This document shows positions 1 through 13,135 of a stretch of 64,000 bases of DNA, piece after piece. Under the pieces are notes generated by a model. It searched no databases. It had not been told where the DNA came from and saw only the letters and a list, made by a program, of their open reading frames with translations. Origin of the DNA: Megaustenia siamemsis (lineage: Eukaryota > Mollusca > Gastropoda > Stylommatophora > Ariophantidae). A program made the position numbers and the translations under genes. Location of the stretch: assembly GCA_032433765.1 (NCBI GenBank), contig JAVIAB010000159.1, positions 55,265,925 through 55,329,924 on the forward strand, in the 5' to 3' direction. Every line of letters begins with the position of its first letter. Position 1 is the stretch's first letter.

Positions 1-812
1 TACGGGTAGTGACCTCAATAAATACAGTGAAAACTGTACAGGTAGGGACTCAATAAATACAGTGAAAGTGTACGAGTAGTGACCTCAATACATACAGTGA
101 AAGCTGTACGGGCAGGGACTCAATAAATACAGTGAAGGCTGTACGGGTAGGGACTCAATAAATACAGTGAAAGCTGTATGGTTAGGGACTCAATAAATAT
201 AGTGAAGGCTGTACGGGTAGGGACTCAATAAATACAGTGAAAGCTGTATGGGTAGGGACTCAATAAATACATTGAAAGCTGTACGGGTAGTGACCTCAAT
301 ACATACAGTGAAGGCTGTACGGGTAGGGACCTCAATAAATACAGTGAAAGCTGTACGGTTAGGGACTCAATAAATACAGTGAAAGCTGTACGGTTAGGGA
401 CTCAATAAATACAGTGAAAGCTGTACGGGTAGTGACATCAATACATACAGTGAAGGCTGTACGGGTAGGGGCCTCAATAAATACAGTGAAAGCTGTACGG
501 TTAGGGACTCAATAAATACAGTGAAGGCTGTATGGGTAGGGACTCAATAAATAAATACAGTGTAGGCTGTACGGGTAGGGACTCAATAAATGCAGTGAAA
601 GCTGCACAGGTAGTGACCTCAATAAATACAGTGAAAGTTTTAAGGGTATTGACCTCAATAAAACAGTTATAGATGTACTGGTAGACCTCAATAAATACAG
701 TGGAAGCTGTAGGGTAGTGACCTCATTAAATACAGTGAAAGCTGTAAGGATTGTGACCTCAATAAATACAGTGAAAGCTGTACGGGTAGTGACCTGAATG
801 AATAGTCAATCC
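1..812. repeat. 35/36-bp minisatellite
   Basis: About 22 tandem copies of a 35- or 36-base unit with core GGACTCAATAAATACAGTGA followed by a variable AAGCTGTACGGGTA part. Units alternate between a GGGACT and a GTGACCT form, which explains the one-base length difference. Copies at the right edge (630-810) are more diverged. The array runs off the left edge of the window. No coding potential is claimed. Confidence 0.95.
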
Positions 813-1039
813 ATAGCCAGCTGCTATAGTTCAGTGATTAGTGATCTGACTGTTTCAGACAGTCGGGTGAACCTTTAGTTGACTGCCTTATGCTGCGCCG
901 ACCTTAAATGGAAAATGCATTTTATTGTAAAAATAGAGTGACTGGGATAAATGTCGGCCATTTGAACTACAGTGTGTACTATTTCTTATTTATAAAATTC
1001 GGGCCAAACGCTCAATACATACATCATAAGATTCATTTC

Positions 1040-1985
<946 letters not shown>

Positions 1986-1994
1986 GGACTGAGA

Positions 1995-1995
<1 letters not shown>

Positions 1996-2055
<60 letters not shown>
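1996..2055. repeat. (TA)n microsatellite
   Basis: About 60 bases of uninterrupted TA dinucleotide directly after the antisense LINE piece, after the same GGACTGAGAC-type flank that precedes the compound microsatellite at 1,207. Confidence 0.95.
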
Positions 2056-2062
<7 letters not shown>

Positions 2063-2395
2063 AGTGTGTAACGATAGGAAGGAACGTTTAACAGCAAAAC
2101 AATCAAGTAAACTGATGTGTACGGTTGGAATTTTGTTCTTCATCCTGTTCACAGGGTTTATAACATATAATCACATGTCCCTCTTCTGTGAACGTAGTTC
2201 ATACCTTGCTGATTAAGCTAATGCTGTTGTTCTAGGCTGTAACAATTTTAAAAGTAAAACCAACTTGTTTATGTATAATCCCATTTTAGCTTCTCTTCTT
2301 TCATCACGGGACATCACATCACAAGAATAATCTTCGTCTGTTTCTTTCTTAGAAAAAAAAAAAATTGTAAAAACACAACAATAAATATTCATTAT
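2056..2395. other. anonymous sequence
   Basis: No gene, RNA or repeat recognised. It ends in a short A-run next to the first copy of the following 45-bp array. Confidence 0.5.
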
Positions 2396-3345
2396 GTTCT
2401 GACCAATCACCATTAAAACATAAAACATCATCTTCGTTTAGTTCTGACCAGTCAACAGTAACATATAAAACATCTTTTTCGTTTAGTTGTGACCAGTCAA
2501 CAGTAACATATAAAACATCATCTTCGTTTAGTTCTGCCCAGTCAAGAGTAACATATACAACATCTTTGTTTAGTTCTGACCAGTCAACAGTAACATATAA
2601 AACATCTTTGTTTAGTTCTGACCAGTAAACAGTAACATATAAAACATCATCTTCGTTTAGTTCTGACCAGTCAACAGTAACATATAAAACATCTTCTTCG
2701 TTTAGTTGTGACCAGTCAACAGTAACATATAAAACATCATCTTCGTTTAGTTCTGCCCAGTCAAGAGTAACATATAAAACATATTTGTTTAGTTCTGACC
2801 AGTCAAGAGTAACATATAAAACATCATCTTCGTTTAGTTCTGACCAGTCAACAGTAACATATACAACATCATCTTCGTTTAGTTCTGACCAGTCAACAGT
2901 AACATATAAAACATCATCTTCGTTTAGTTCTGACCAGTCAACAGTAACATATAAAACATCATCTTAGTTTAGTTCTGCCAAGTCAACAGTAACATATAAA
3001 ACATCATCTTCGTTTAGTAGTTGACCAATCACCATTAAAACATAAAACTTCGTCTTCTTTTAATTCTGACCAATCACCATTAAAACATAAAACATCATCT
3101 TCGTTTAGTTCTGCCAAGTCAACAGTAACATATAAAACATTATCTTCGTTTAGTTCTAACTAATAACACGAAAACAAAATACCGCAATCTCGTCGTTTTG
3201 TTCAGACTAGTCACCACTAAAATAACACAAATCTTTTTTATGTTCTGTCCAATCACTATCAAAACGAGAAAAAGCAACATCTTCCTTTTGTTTATACAAA
3301 TCATCACTAAATCAAACGATCTTTCACTGTTTTACTTTTCCCCTG
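2396..3345. repeat. 45-bp minisatellite with decaying right flank
   Basis: About 17 good copies of a unit containing TTCTGACCAGTCAACAGTAA then CATATAAAACATCATCTTCG. Some units lack a three-base CAT or six bases. Copies from about 3,010 onward become very diverged (ACCAATCACCATTAAAAC forms) and fade into unique sequence by about 3,345. Because 45 is a multiple of three, a 60-codon open frame appears at 2,785-2,967. It has no features of a gene. Confidence 0.9.
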
Positions 3346-3399
3346 ACAGCACATGAGCGATACACCAAATACTCGCCTTTCACTTTTTGTGTGTGGCCA

Positions 3400-4020
3400 T
3401 TCAAACTGTAATTCGTCTTCTGGCATTTCGCTATAGATTGTCAAAACTACAAATTGTCTTCTTGCATTTCGCTATAGATTGTCAAAACTACAAATTGTCT
3501 TCTTGTATTTCGCTATAGATTGTCAAAACTATAAATCGTCTTCTTGCATCTCCTCATAGATTGCCAAAACTACAAATTGTCTTCTTGCTTCTCCTCATAA
3601 ATTGTCAAAACTATAAATTGTCTTCTTGCATCTCCTCATAGATTGTCAAAACTACAAATTTCCTTCTTGCATCTCCTCATAGATTGTCAAAACTACAAAT
3701 TGTCTTCTTGCATCTCCTCATAGATTGTCAAAACTACAAATTGTCTTCTTGCATCTCCTCATAGATTGTCAAAACTACAAATTGTCTTCTTGCATCTCCT
3801 CATAGATTGTCAAAACTACAAATTGTCTTCTTGCATCTCCACATAGATTGTCAAAACCTCAAATTGTCTTCTTGCATCTCCTCATAGATTATCAAAACTA
3901 CAAATTGTCTTCTTGCATCTCCTCATAGATTGTCAAAACTACAAATTGTCTTCTTGCATCACCTCATAGATTGTCAAAACTACAAATCGTTTTCTTGCAT
4001 TTCGCCATAGATTGTCTTAA
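3400..4020. repeat. 41-bp minisatellite
   Basis: About 14 copies of a unit containing ATTGTCTTCTTGCATCTCC and TCATAGATTGTCAAAACTAC. The central copies are nearly identical. The first three and last copies carry a CATTTCGCTATAGATT variant, so the variant form flanks a homogenised core. Confidence 0.92.
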
Positions 4021-4835
4021 CTACACGACGTTTTCTTTTTGCTTATCATTAAAAGATAATTAAAATTGCAGGAAATAATCCTCTTTTCGTCACAGACAGC
4101 CAAATCTACAAGAAACATTTGTTTCATTTGTCTTTCGAACAGTGTTAGAAATGTTCTTCATATCGTGCCAGGGATCGTCAAATCTTAATTAACCTTTGCT
4201 TCTTGTATTTAACTGTGAATAATAATAACCACAATAATAACTATGCTAATAATAAAGCATTTCAATTTCCTTAATGGACTTCTCTTTGAATGACTGAACG
4301 GCAAAGCTACAACAGACTCTCTTTTCGTATTCGTTAAAGACCGTCAAAGGTCTAACAAATCGTTTTATATTTCGTTAGGTGCAGCCAAACCTTGAAATAA
4401 TATTCTTGCGTTGTCGTTGCTAACACATCGGCAGGACTGTAAAAGAAAAAAAAAATAACGTTACGTCGATTCTGTCGTCACAACCTGCCAAAGCAACGCA
4501 TGTACAAAAAATGAAATATTCCGCTTGTTTTTAGCTGATAATCTTCAACATATCAAATATATGTGTTTTTGTTTTCCTTTTGTCACGGATTGAATAGGTT
4601 TTTATATATTATAGCAGATGGTTTTGTTTTACGACACTGGTCATCAATGCTATAGCGATTTTGTACAGCTTTCAATTCTGGGTATGCCAGAAAGAAGTGC
4701 TGCGTCGGGAGATACAAAATAAAAGCAAATCAACATTGGACTGAGGTCCACAGTCTTCACAAACTGAAGGAAATACTAGGGAGGAGGGATAAGATCAGTT
4801 AAAGGAATGTCTGATGTTCGATGAAGACAATGTGA
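4021..4835. other. anonymous AT-rich sequence
   Basis: About 800 bases with no recognised gene or repeat. Several short poly(A) runs occur (for example near 4,447). Nothing is supported beyond that. Confidence 0.5.
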
Positions 4836-5080
4836 ACTAAACTAAACTAAACTAAACTAAACTAAACTAAACTAAACTAAACTAGACCAGACTAGACTAG
4901 ACTAGACTGAACTGAACTGAACTGAACTGAACTAAACTAAACTAAACTAAACTAAACTACACTAAACTAAACTAAACTAAACTAAACTAAACTAAACTAG
5001 ACTAGACTAGACTAGACTAGACTAGACTAGACTAGACTAGACTAGACTAGACTAAACTAAACTAAACTAAACTAAACTAA

Positions 5081-5111
<31 letters not shown>

Positions 5112-5165
5112 CTAGACTAGACTAAACTAAACTAAACTAAACTAGACTAAACTAAAATAAAATAA

Positions 5166-5196
<31 letters not shown>

Positions 5197-5580
5197 CTAA
5201 ACTAAACTAAACTAAACTAGACTAGACTAGACTAAGCTAAGCTAAACTAAACTAAACTAAACTAGACTAGACTAGACTAAACTAAACTAAACTAAACTAA
5301 ACTAGACTAGACTAAATTAAACTAAACTAAACTAAACTAAACTAAACTAAACTAAACTAACTAAACTAAACTAAACTAAACTAAACTAAACTAAACTAAC
5401 TAAACTAAACTAAACTAAACTAAACTAAACTAAACTAAACTAAACTAGACTAAACTAAATTAAACTAAGCTAAACTAAACTAAACAAAAATAAACTAAAT
5501 TAAACTAAACTAAACTAAACTAAACTAAGCTAAACTATACTAAACTAAAACTAAACTAAATTCAACTAAACTAAACTAAA
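4836..5580. repeat. pentanucleotide (ACTAA)n array with block variants
   Basis: About 745 bases of five-base units, mainly ACTAA. Runs of ACTAG, ACTGA and AATAA variants occur in contiguous blocks rather than scattered, for example ACTGA at about 4,910-4,930 and ACTAG at about 4,998-5,050. One-base slips break phase near 5,359 and 5,400. This block pattern suggests local expansion of variant units. Confidence 0.95.
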
Positions 5581-6170
5581 TACCGCGTTTTTGCAACGTA
5601 CTGTTAAAGGTGAAAGAAATCCTGTATTTTCTATCATTCACCATGTGCCATTAAAGGTTTGAGAACTACTATTCTTCTTGATTGCGAGATTGGCATGGCT
5701 GTAAGAAAGCATATTATTCACAATTTTAGCCAAAGACAACAAAATACGTTGTAAAATAAAAAAATTCATGATTCTCTTCTCGGACCACCAAACCTGTAAG
5801 AGATGTGCTTCTTGTTATTTCTCCCTGGCTGTCAATGCATCAAAGAATATTTGTTTCATCTTGTAATTTATTATTTTTGGTTGTTGCATATAACTTTATA
5901 AAATTAATTGTAAGACTGTTGTATAATAAAATAGGTACGTGTCTCTCTTATTTTTTTTCGCTTACATTTGATTTCTTATTCTTCTATGTTGTTCTTTCCT
6001 TCCACTTCGCTGCCTATCTCCTTTATCTTTGTCACTTCTTCAATGGCCCATTTTCTATACACTTAGACAAACAAAGAGCCTTACTTTGAGCTAAACTTCT
6101 TCTCCGGTTCCACAAACTTTCTCCTGCAGCTCGATTCTGTTGACTAAACTTTCTTTGTTGAAGACTTTCC
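5581..6170. other. anonymous sequence
   Basis: AT-rich sequence without recognised features. A 94-codon open frame at 5,805-6,089 is hydrophobic and low in complexity. It has no homologue I recognise and is probably fortuitous. Confidence 0.45.
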
Positions 6171-6171
6171 T

Positions 6172-6240
6172 GACTTGCAGTACATGATGACTTGTAGTAC
6201 ATGATGACTTGTAGTACATGATGACTTGTAGTACATGATC
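6172..6240. repeat. 17-bp tandem repeat, four copies
   Basis: Four head-to-tail copies of GATGACTTGTAGTACAT, the first slightly changed (TTGCAGTACAT). Confidence 0.95.
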
Positions 6241-7050
6241 TAGAGTCTTTATTGAGTTTGACTGCTACGCTTTGGGGCGGCTGTGTCCGCGAGACCCATT
6301 TTGTGAAAGTGTTCTCCGATATAGCAGCTTCTTGTTTAGCTTGATGATCTTGTACAGTCCATGTTGTTGTGTTTCCGCTCTTGTTTCAATTCAGTATTAC
6401 TCTTCTACTTTCATTACGTCTTTTAAGAGTGTTTATTTCCTTCCATAACATATGCCTTTTATCATTAACAACTATGGAAACGAACATCATTTTCTGCACA
6501 CGTCAATGATGCGTGGAGAGAATGTTTAACTTTGTTTCATTTAACCATTAGAACTACGTGCTATGAGTAATAGCCATTGGAGTCATTAATATATACTCTG
6601 GATTCAAATGTAGGATACCTTTCATTGATTGGTTGAATATCGTCCAATGGACAGAGATTTGATATTTGATATCAAAACGTTAATAATGACGTGCCAGCCA
6701 ATGATGTCCGGTCGCTGTAAAATGTAGAAGAAATTACCAATCAAATAAAACTTGATGATTTTGTTAGTAAATGGAAAATACAGTTGAGTAATTGTTACTA
6801 GTAAAGGGAGTGTAATGGAAATGAAGTCAACTTAATTTGGTGTAACTCGTGTAATGTTAATAGTTTTCCAAAGATTAACGGCCATTGAGCAATACAGAGT
6901 AGGTCTTCTATGGAGTACAAGTCTTGGAGGTGCTGTTGAGTAACCTCCCTTGGAATACTCTTCTCTACCTGGCAATAGAAATGATATTCTGTGTTTTTTT
7001 TATTTAGAGGAATGGAAGCCATGTTTGATCATCAGATGACCAGTCTAGAA
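6241..7050. other. anonymous sequence
   Basis: No gene or repeat recognised. Short open frames on the minus strand (6,798-7,022) lack any recognisable domain. Confidence 0.45.
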
Positions 7051-7520
7051 GGTGACCCAATCTGTGGAAGTGACCCAGATTGTGAAAGTTATAACAACTG
7101 AAGAAGTGATACAAACTGAGGAACTGACACAAACGGAAAAAAAGTATCCAAACTGATGCAGTGATACAAAGTGATGAACAGATAAAAACTCATAAATTGA
7201 CTCACAATGACATTGTGACACAAACTGAGGCAGTGATACAAAGTGATGAACAGATAAAAACTCATAAATTGACTCACAATGACATTGTGACACAAACTGA
7301 GACAGTGATACAAAGGGATGAACAGATAAAAACTCATAAATTGACTCACAATGACATTGTGACACAAACTGATGCAGTGATACAAAGTGATGAACAGATA
7401 AAAACTCATAAATTGACTCACAATGACATTGTGACACAAACTGAGGCAGTGATACAAAGTGATGAACAGATAAAAACTCATAAATTGACTCGCAATGACA
7501 TTGTGACACAATCTGAGGAA
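7051..7520. repeat. 72-bp minisatellite (4 x 18-bp ancestry)
   Basis: Five near-identical 72-base units from about 7,161, preceded by shorter diverged units. Each unit splits into four 18-base pieces, two of which contain TGAYACAAA, so an 18-base ancestor is likely. The unit length is divisible by three and contains no stop in several frames. Open frames of 140-159 codons therefore appear on both strands, an artefact rather than genes. Confidence 0.9.
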
Positions 7521-8423
7521 TCAACCCAAACTGAGCAAACTATCAAAAATGAGGAATTGACACAAAGTGAGAAAGGTGCCCAAACTGTGGAACTGACACA
7601 CATCTAGGAAGCGAGCACATTGAGACGGTGAAACAAACTGAGGATGTCACACTTAATGTGGAAGTGATACAAACTGCCATAATAACACAACAATTGAAGT
7701 AGTGACACAAACTAAGGAGGTGACAACAATTAAAGACGTGACATAATCTAAAGAAGCCACCAGAACAGTGGAAGTAATACAAGTTGCGAAAATGACACAA
7801 AAAATTGAAGTAGTGACACAAACTAAAGAAGTGACAACAATTAAAGAAGTAACACAATCTAAAGAAGCCACCTGAACTGTGGAAGTGACACAAATTAAAG
7901 AAGTGACGCAAACTAAAGAAGCCACCTGAACTATGGAAGTGACACAAATTAATGAAGTGACGCAAACTAAAGAAGCCACCTGAGCGGTGGAAGTGAAATA
8001 TTCTAAATAAGCCAGCTGAGCGATAGAAGTGAAACAAATTAAAAAAGTGACACAATCTAACGGATCCACATAGGCGGTGGAAGTGACACAAATTTAAGAA
8101 GTGACACAATCTAACGAAGCCACCTGAGCTATGGAAGTGACACAAATTAAAGAAGTGACACAATCTAACGGATCCACATAGGCGGTGGAAGTGACACAAA
8201 TTTAAAAAAGTGACACAAACTAAAGAAGCCACCTGAACTGTGGAATTGGCACAATCTAAGTAAGCCACCTGAGCGATGGAATTGACACACATTTTAAAAA
8301 TGACACAATCTGACGAAGCCACATGAACTTGGGAAGTGACACAATCTGACGAAGCCACATGAACTTGGGAAGTGACACAATCTAAGTAAGCCACGTGAGC
8401 GATGGAAGCGACACATTAAAAAA
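7521..8423. repeat. degenerate 18-bp-derived repeat zone
   Basis: Diverged repeats of motifs such as GAAGTGACACAA and AAAGAAGCCACCTGA, in irregular order, connect the 72-bp array to the 54-bp array. They look like the old, unhomogenised edge of the same satellite. Long minus-strand open frames here are a by-product of the repeat composition. Confidence 0.8.
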
Positions 8424-9540
8424 GTGACACAATCTGACGAAGCCACCTGAGCGATGGAAATGACACAAATTATAGAAGTGACACAATCTGACGAAGCCAC
8501 CTGAGCGATGGAAATGACACAAATTATAGAAGTGATACAATCTGACGAAGCCACCTGAGCGATGGAAATGACACAAATTATAGAAGTGACACAATCTGAC
8601 GAAGCCACCTGAGCGATGGAAATGACACAAATTATAGAAGTGACACAATCTGACGAAGCCACCTGAGCGATGGAAATGACACAAATTATAGAAGTGACAC
8701 AATCTGACGAAGCCACCTGAGCGATGGAAATGACACAAATTATAGAAGTGACACAATCTGACGAAGCCACCTGAGCGATGGAAATGACACAAATTATAGA
8801 AGTGACACAATCTGACGAAGCCACCTGAGCGATGGAAATGACACAAATTATAGAAGTGACACAATCTGACGAAGCCACCTGAGCGATGGAAATGACACAA
8901 ATTATAGAAGTGACACAATCTGACGAAGCCACCTGAGCGATGGAAATGACACAAATTATAGAAGTGACACAATCTGACGAAGCCACCTGAGCGATGGAAA
9001 TGACACAAATTATAGAAGTGACACAATCTGACGAAGCCACCTGAGCGATGGAAATGACACAAATTATAGAAGTGACACAATCTGACGAAGCCACCTGAGC
9101 GATGGAAATGACACAAATTATAGAAGTGACACAATCTGACGAAGCCACCTGAGCGATGGAAATGACACAAATTATAGAAGTGACACAATCTGACGAAGCC
9201 ACCTGAGCGATGGAAATGACACAAATTATAGAAGTGACACAATCTGACGAAGCCACCTGAGCGATGGAAATGACACAAATTATAGAAGTGACACAATCTG
9301 ACGAAGCCACCTGAGCGATGGAAATGACACAAATTATAGAAGTGACACAATCTGACGAAGCCACCTGAGCGATGGAAATGACACAAATTATAGAAGTGAC
9401 ACAATCTGACGAAGCCACCTGAGCGATGGAAATGACACAAATTATAGAAGTGACACAATCTGACGAAGCCACCTGAGCGATGGAAATGACACAAATTATA
9501 GAAGTGACACAATCTGACGAAGCCACCTGAGCTGTGGAAG
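8424..9540. repeat. 54-bp satellite, about 20 copies
   Basis: Very homogeneous array. Each 54-base unit is three 18-mers: GAAGTGACACAATCTGAC, GAAGCCACCTGAGCGATG and GAAATGACACAAATTATA. The first and third are clearly related. Only isolated base changes are visible between units, indicating recent amplification or gene-conversion-like homogenisation. Open frames of 376 and 468 codons on the minus strand follow from a unit divisible by three and are not proposed as genes. Confidence 0.95.
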
Positions 9541-9692
9541 TGAAATTAAACATTTCTGACATTGAGATAAAGGAACGAATAGCGCCACCAACGGTGTACG
9601 TGATAGGGAAAAAATTACTGTAACAACGAATGCAATTTACTAGAATGAAAATATAAGATTGGTGGGAAGAATGCTTTGGATGTTGTAATAAG

Positions 9693-10384
9693 ATTAGCAA
9701 AAAGACAGAGGTAAAGGTAACAACAAAGAAAAAGACATCACCTCAGTGTAAAATAAAGACAAGTGGAACAATATTAAAACAGGTAAATGAATTTTAAAAT
9801 TTGGGAACTTTGTTTAACCTCAGACGGAAGATGTATAAAAGAGGTGAGATGCAGAATGGCTCAGGCAAAAGCAGCTTTCCAAAAATGAGGAAGATACTAT
9901 GCATTCCATTTATGACAATAGAAGCAAGAGAAAGAGTTCTTAAATGTTATGTACAGCCAGTCTTAACATATGGATGCGCATCATGGACAATAGGACAACA
10001 TACAAGAAATTCACTGGAGTCTGTAGAAATGTGGTTTTACAGAAGAATGTTGAGAGTACCATGGAAAGCTAAGAAGAGTAATAAATATGTTCTGAAAGAA
10101 GTCAAAGCAAAAAGAGAGCTAATTTCCAATATTAGGAAGAAGCAATCATCACTTTTTGGCCATGTAATGAGAAGAGAACAACTGGAATATATTGTAACAA
10201 CTGGGAAAATTGAAGGACGAAGAGATAAAAGGAAGCAAAGAGAAAAAGTAACAGACAGCTTAAGAGAATGGCTTGGCAGAAGATCAACAATAGAAATGAT
10301 AAATAGCTGCCGAGATTGAAAGTTGTGGAGAGACATGATCACCTACGCCAGTAGGCCCGGTACTTGATGATGATGATGACGATG
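9693..10384 (+). mobile_element. LINE 3' end with (GAT)n tail
   Basis: C-terminal part of a non-LTR retrotransposon polyprotein. An open frame at 9,801-10,319 has the post-RT signature Y-V-Q-P-V-L-T-Y-G-C then W-F-Y-R-R-M-L-R-V-P-W and later F-G-H-V-M-R-R. The sequence upstream (KTEV-like) is frameshifted. The copy ends with ACTTGATGATGATGATGACGATG, a simple 3' tail. It is 5' truncated. Close copies lie at 24,169, 35,826 and, antisense, 31,551. Confidence 0.85.
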
Positions 10385-10562
10385 GACAAAATTAGAGAAT
10401 ATTTTCAGAGCATCTGATAATTTATATAGGCCAGACAGTCTAGGCTATGTAGATGGTACACTTTAATGAGAGAGCCTAGAATGTAGGAGAAATGGAAGTT
10501 TAAAGTAGGACCTTTAAGCTCAATGCGATTCGGAATGTCCGTGATATAAGTCACTTACCTCT

Positions 10563-11312
10563 AGTTAAACCAGGAAAATCTGCAGCGACATGTTTGTTCC
10601 TTAATAATAATAGCAATAAACCAGTAGAAGAGATCGATCACTTTATCTATCTTGGAAGTCACATTGATCGAGAAGGGGATACGAGCAAAGAAATTAGAAT
10701 CAGACTGGCTAAAGCAGCAATGTCTTTCAGAAGCCTTGAAAAGTTGTGGAAATCAAAACTCATTAGCACAAACACAAAACTTAGGCTATTCAAATCAAAT
10801 GTACTATCAACCCTTACGTATGCGTGTGAAAGCTGGAAAACAACAAGAGATATAGAAACAAAGTTGAACGCATTCGAAAATAAATGTCTAAGGAAAATAC
10901 TTGGTATAGAATGGAACGAATTCAAAACAAACGAGGAAATTAGAGAAATCGCCAATCAACCACTAATATCTTCAGTAATAAAGAAAAGACGATGGTCATA
11001 CGTTGGACATGTGATGAGAAGAGATAATAATCGAATAGCAAAGCAAGCCCTCATATGGGAAACAACAGGTAAAAGAAAAAGAGGAAGACCCAGGGAGACA
11101 CTGAGAAGAACATTGATGAGAGAGGCAAGAGCAGCAGGAATCGGCTCCCTCAATGAGATAGAACTGCTTGCACAGAACAGAGACAGATGGCGAGATTTAA
11201 TAAAATATCTTTAAAAGAAAACTGCTAGAACAAAAATTCATATAGGAGAAGGTGTATCTTGGTCTACGCCCTATGGGCCGGTTACGGCTCGAAAGGTCAA
11301 TAGATAGATAGA
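10563..11312 (+). mobile_element. LINE C-terminal fragment, second family
   Basis: An open frame of 206 codons (10,594-11,214) has the LINE landmarks F-I-Y-L-G-S, T-Y-A-C-E-S-W, C-L-R-K-I-L-G-I-E-W, G-H-V-M-R-R and G-R-P-R-E-T. It is the least damaged LINE coding fragment in the window. The 3' end after GGTTACGGCTCGAAAGG ends in a short TAGA repeat (about 11,298-11,312), unlike the GAT tails of the neighbouring family. It is 5' truncated with no RT core present. Confidence 0.85.
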
Positions 11313-12759
11313 ATAATAGCAATAACACAGACAAGTCAGATGTGAAAGTCCATAGAGAGGAGATAATGGAAACCAATGTGATGATATATTTGGGAGAGAA
11401 ATGTAATTGTATCTTGTGTTTCTAAGGCTATGTGTGATAAAACTAGTAGCGGTTTATCGACGATGAATGTCATGACATACAAACAATGGTCGCTGGTGCT
11501 TTTATTAATAGGAAACTTGTCTTATAGCCCATATAGTAAGTCACATCCATTCACACAGTTAGTGCGACTCATTTTGACAGAATCAAAATGGTGTAAAATG
11601 AAGTCATGCCAATTGTAATGGGATACAAGAGAGATATCTCATGTGTACCAATTTGAATTGTACCCGATAGTTCCACTATTGAGGACAGACTTACGATCTG
11701 GAGATCATACCTGAAGAGAAGTTCTGATCAGAAACGTCTGCTATGGTAGAAGCTGACTTCATGTAAGGAGAACAGATCTAGGATCATTAAGTCAAAGACA
11801 GGTCTGGCTGAGAATATTGTTACATTGGTGTGTAGGCTGTTTAACAATAACCATGTACGGAACGTGTCCTCGTGTCCTTAGGATTTTACTATCTTTTCTG
11901 TTATCTCCACACTAGACAGAGGGAGATGGCTGAGAACAGATTCAGACTGTGATTAAGGCAGGAGTCAATGTCCGTATATGTGAACACTCCAATGACACTT
12001 GTTGATCACACTGTTGATTCTGTGGTGCGGCATAACAATGGCAATTTATAGTTTGACGATAAACCAATAAACAGTTTGACGATGAATTAACGGCAATGAA
12101 AGTGATTCACTCTAGTTGAATCCCCAGCCATTTCTGCGTGCTGAGTTGTCCAATGATCTGACTCCGTCAAGTTTAGAAGGACTCCAGACGCAAGCAATCG
12201 CTGGAGTCAATTACACAAACATAAAAGTGCAACTACATTTATATGTGCATCCGTCCCGGATCACGCTGATGTCGGACGCAAAGCACGAGCAGGTAGTTTG
12301 AGCACATCGGGGAGAATTGCTGGAGGAAGTCAATGAGCAGGTCATACATAATTAACTAGGCAAAGATATAGGCAGAATGTAGGGCTTTGAAGAAGAGGTT
12401 AATCCTTGTCACTCTTACGAAGGTGAGAGCTAGGGGTCAGGAAAGGAATTGCCGGGAGAGAACGGTATTCTGGTCGCGTGAGAGGAATTGGTAACCAAGA
12501 CATAAATAGTACAGTTGGTCTCTTCGCGCTGATAAACATATTTAGAAGAAAATCATATCATCTGTGGATATGTCTGTAGTGTTGTAATGATAGTTCTATC
12601 ATAGCATAAAATAATAAAACGTCTCCAGTGGATTCACTTAGGTAAGAAGGACCAAAAGTTGATTGATAAATATGCTTCTAAATTGTTGATTTCGCTGTAA
12701 TGGAATTGCTGCATAATTCTTCTATATGCCTGGAAAATATATTTATGGATTTTTGGTAT
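11313..12759. other. anonymous sequence
   Basis: About 1.4 kb with no recognised transposon or tandem array. It contains one small exon candidate, listed separately at 11,472. A short open frame at 12,116-12,301 has no recognisable domain. Confidence 0.4.
11472..11535 (+). CDS. candidate signal-peptide first exon (alternative)
   Basis: An ATG opens 21 codons with a basic start (M-T-Y-K-Q), a hydrophobic core (W-S-L-V-L-L-L-I-G) and a small-residue end (L-S-Y-S-P-Y). It stops one base into the next codon at a GTAAGT donor (11,536-11,541). This phase matches both receptor exons at 37,660 and 49,737, which each start with the last two bases of a codon. In-frame ATGs also lie at 11,430 and 11,463. 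A phase match is expected by chance one time in three, and the exon is 26 kb from the nearest acceptor, so this is only a candidate. Confidence 0.25.
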
Positions 12760-13135
12760 ATCATCATCATTATTGAGTGCATCTCCGCAACAAAGGTTGG
12801 CTACCATGCAGCGCCATTCTGCCTTGCTCTTGCTTTCATGGTGCTAATTATCATCGGCTGATTTGTCAATATGTTGATGTTGCTCGTCCATGTTTGTCTT
12901 GGTCTGCCTCGGCCACTTTTACCTTGTATTTTCCCCTTCAAGATTACTTGTAGTAGGCTGTTGTGTAATTTAACATGCCCCAAAAATGGCATTTGTCTTG
13001 TTTGAATTGTGTTCAGTAGTTCTCTTTTCAGTTTTTAGTTGTTTTAAGACTGTATCCCTTGTCTTTTCTTTCCAAACAAATCTACCTATTCTTCTATATA
13101 TCCACATTTCAAAGGTTTAAACTCTCTGTTCTGTT
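12760..13135 (-). mobile_element. LINE 3' end, antisense (third family)
   Basis: The left edge TCATCATCATTATTGAGTGC is the reverse complement of a GAT-type 3' tail. The minus strand encodes G-H-V-K-L-H-N-S-L-L, then K-G-K-I-Q-G-K and G-R-G-R-P-R-Q-T-W. Related copies are at 27,056, 43,765 and 54,128 (antisense) and at 32,095 and 47,953 (sense). Confidence 0.8.

Noticed and set aside
1..812. CRISPR-like array
   Set aside because: Unit length is near a CRISPR repeat, but units are directly contiguous with no unique spacers and the DNA is clearly eukaryotic.
4836..5580. Interstitial telomere
   Set aside because: The unit is TTTAG on the complement; animal telomeres in this group are expected to be TTAGGG, and the variant blocks argue for slippage of a simple pentamer.
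7089..7607. Repetitive acidic frame with a Q-I-K-T-H-K-L-T-H-N-D-I repeat
   Set aside because: Looked at as a possible repetitive secreted protein, but five near-identical 72-base units without signal peptide, and open frames on the other strand, fit a minisatellite.
8294..9700. A 468-codon minus-strand open frame made of an 18-residue repeat, plus a 376-codon frame overlapping it
   Set aside because: Both are products of a 54-base satellite whose unit is divisible by three and lacks stops in several frames. Overlapping frames are equally open and nothing outside the array supports a gene.
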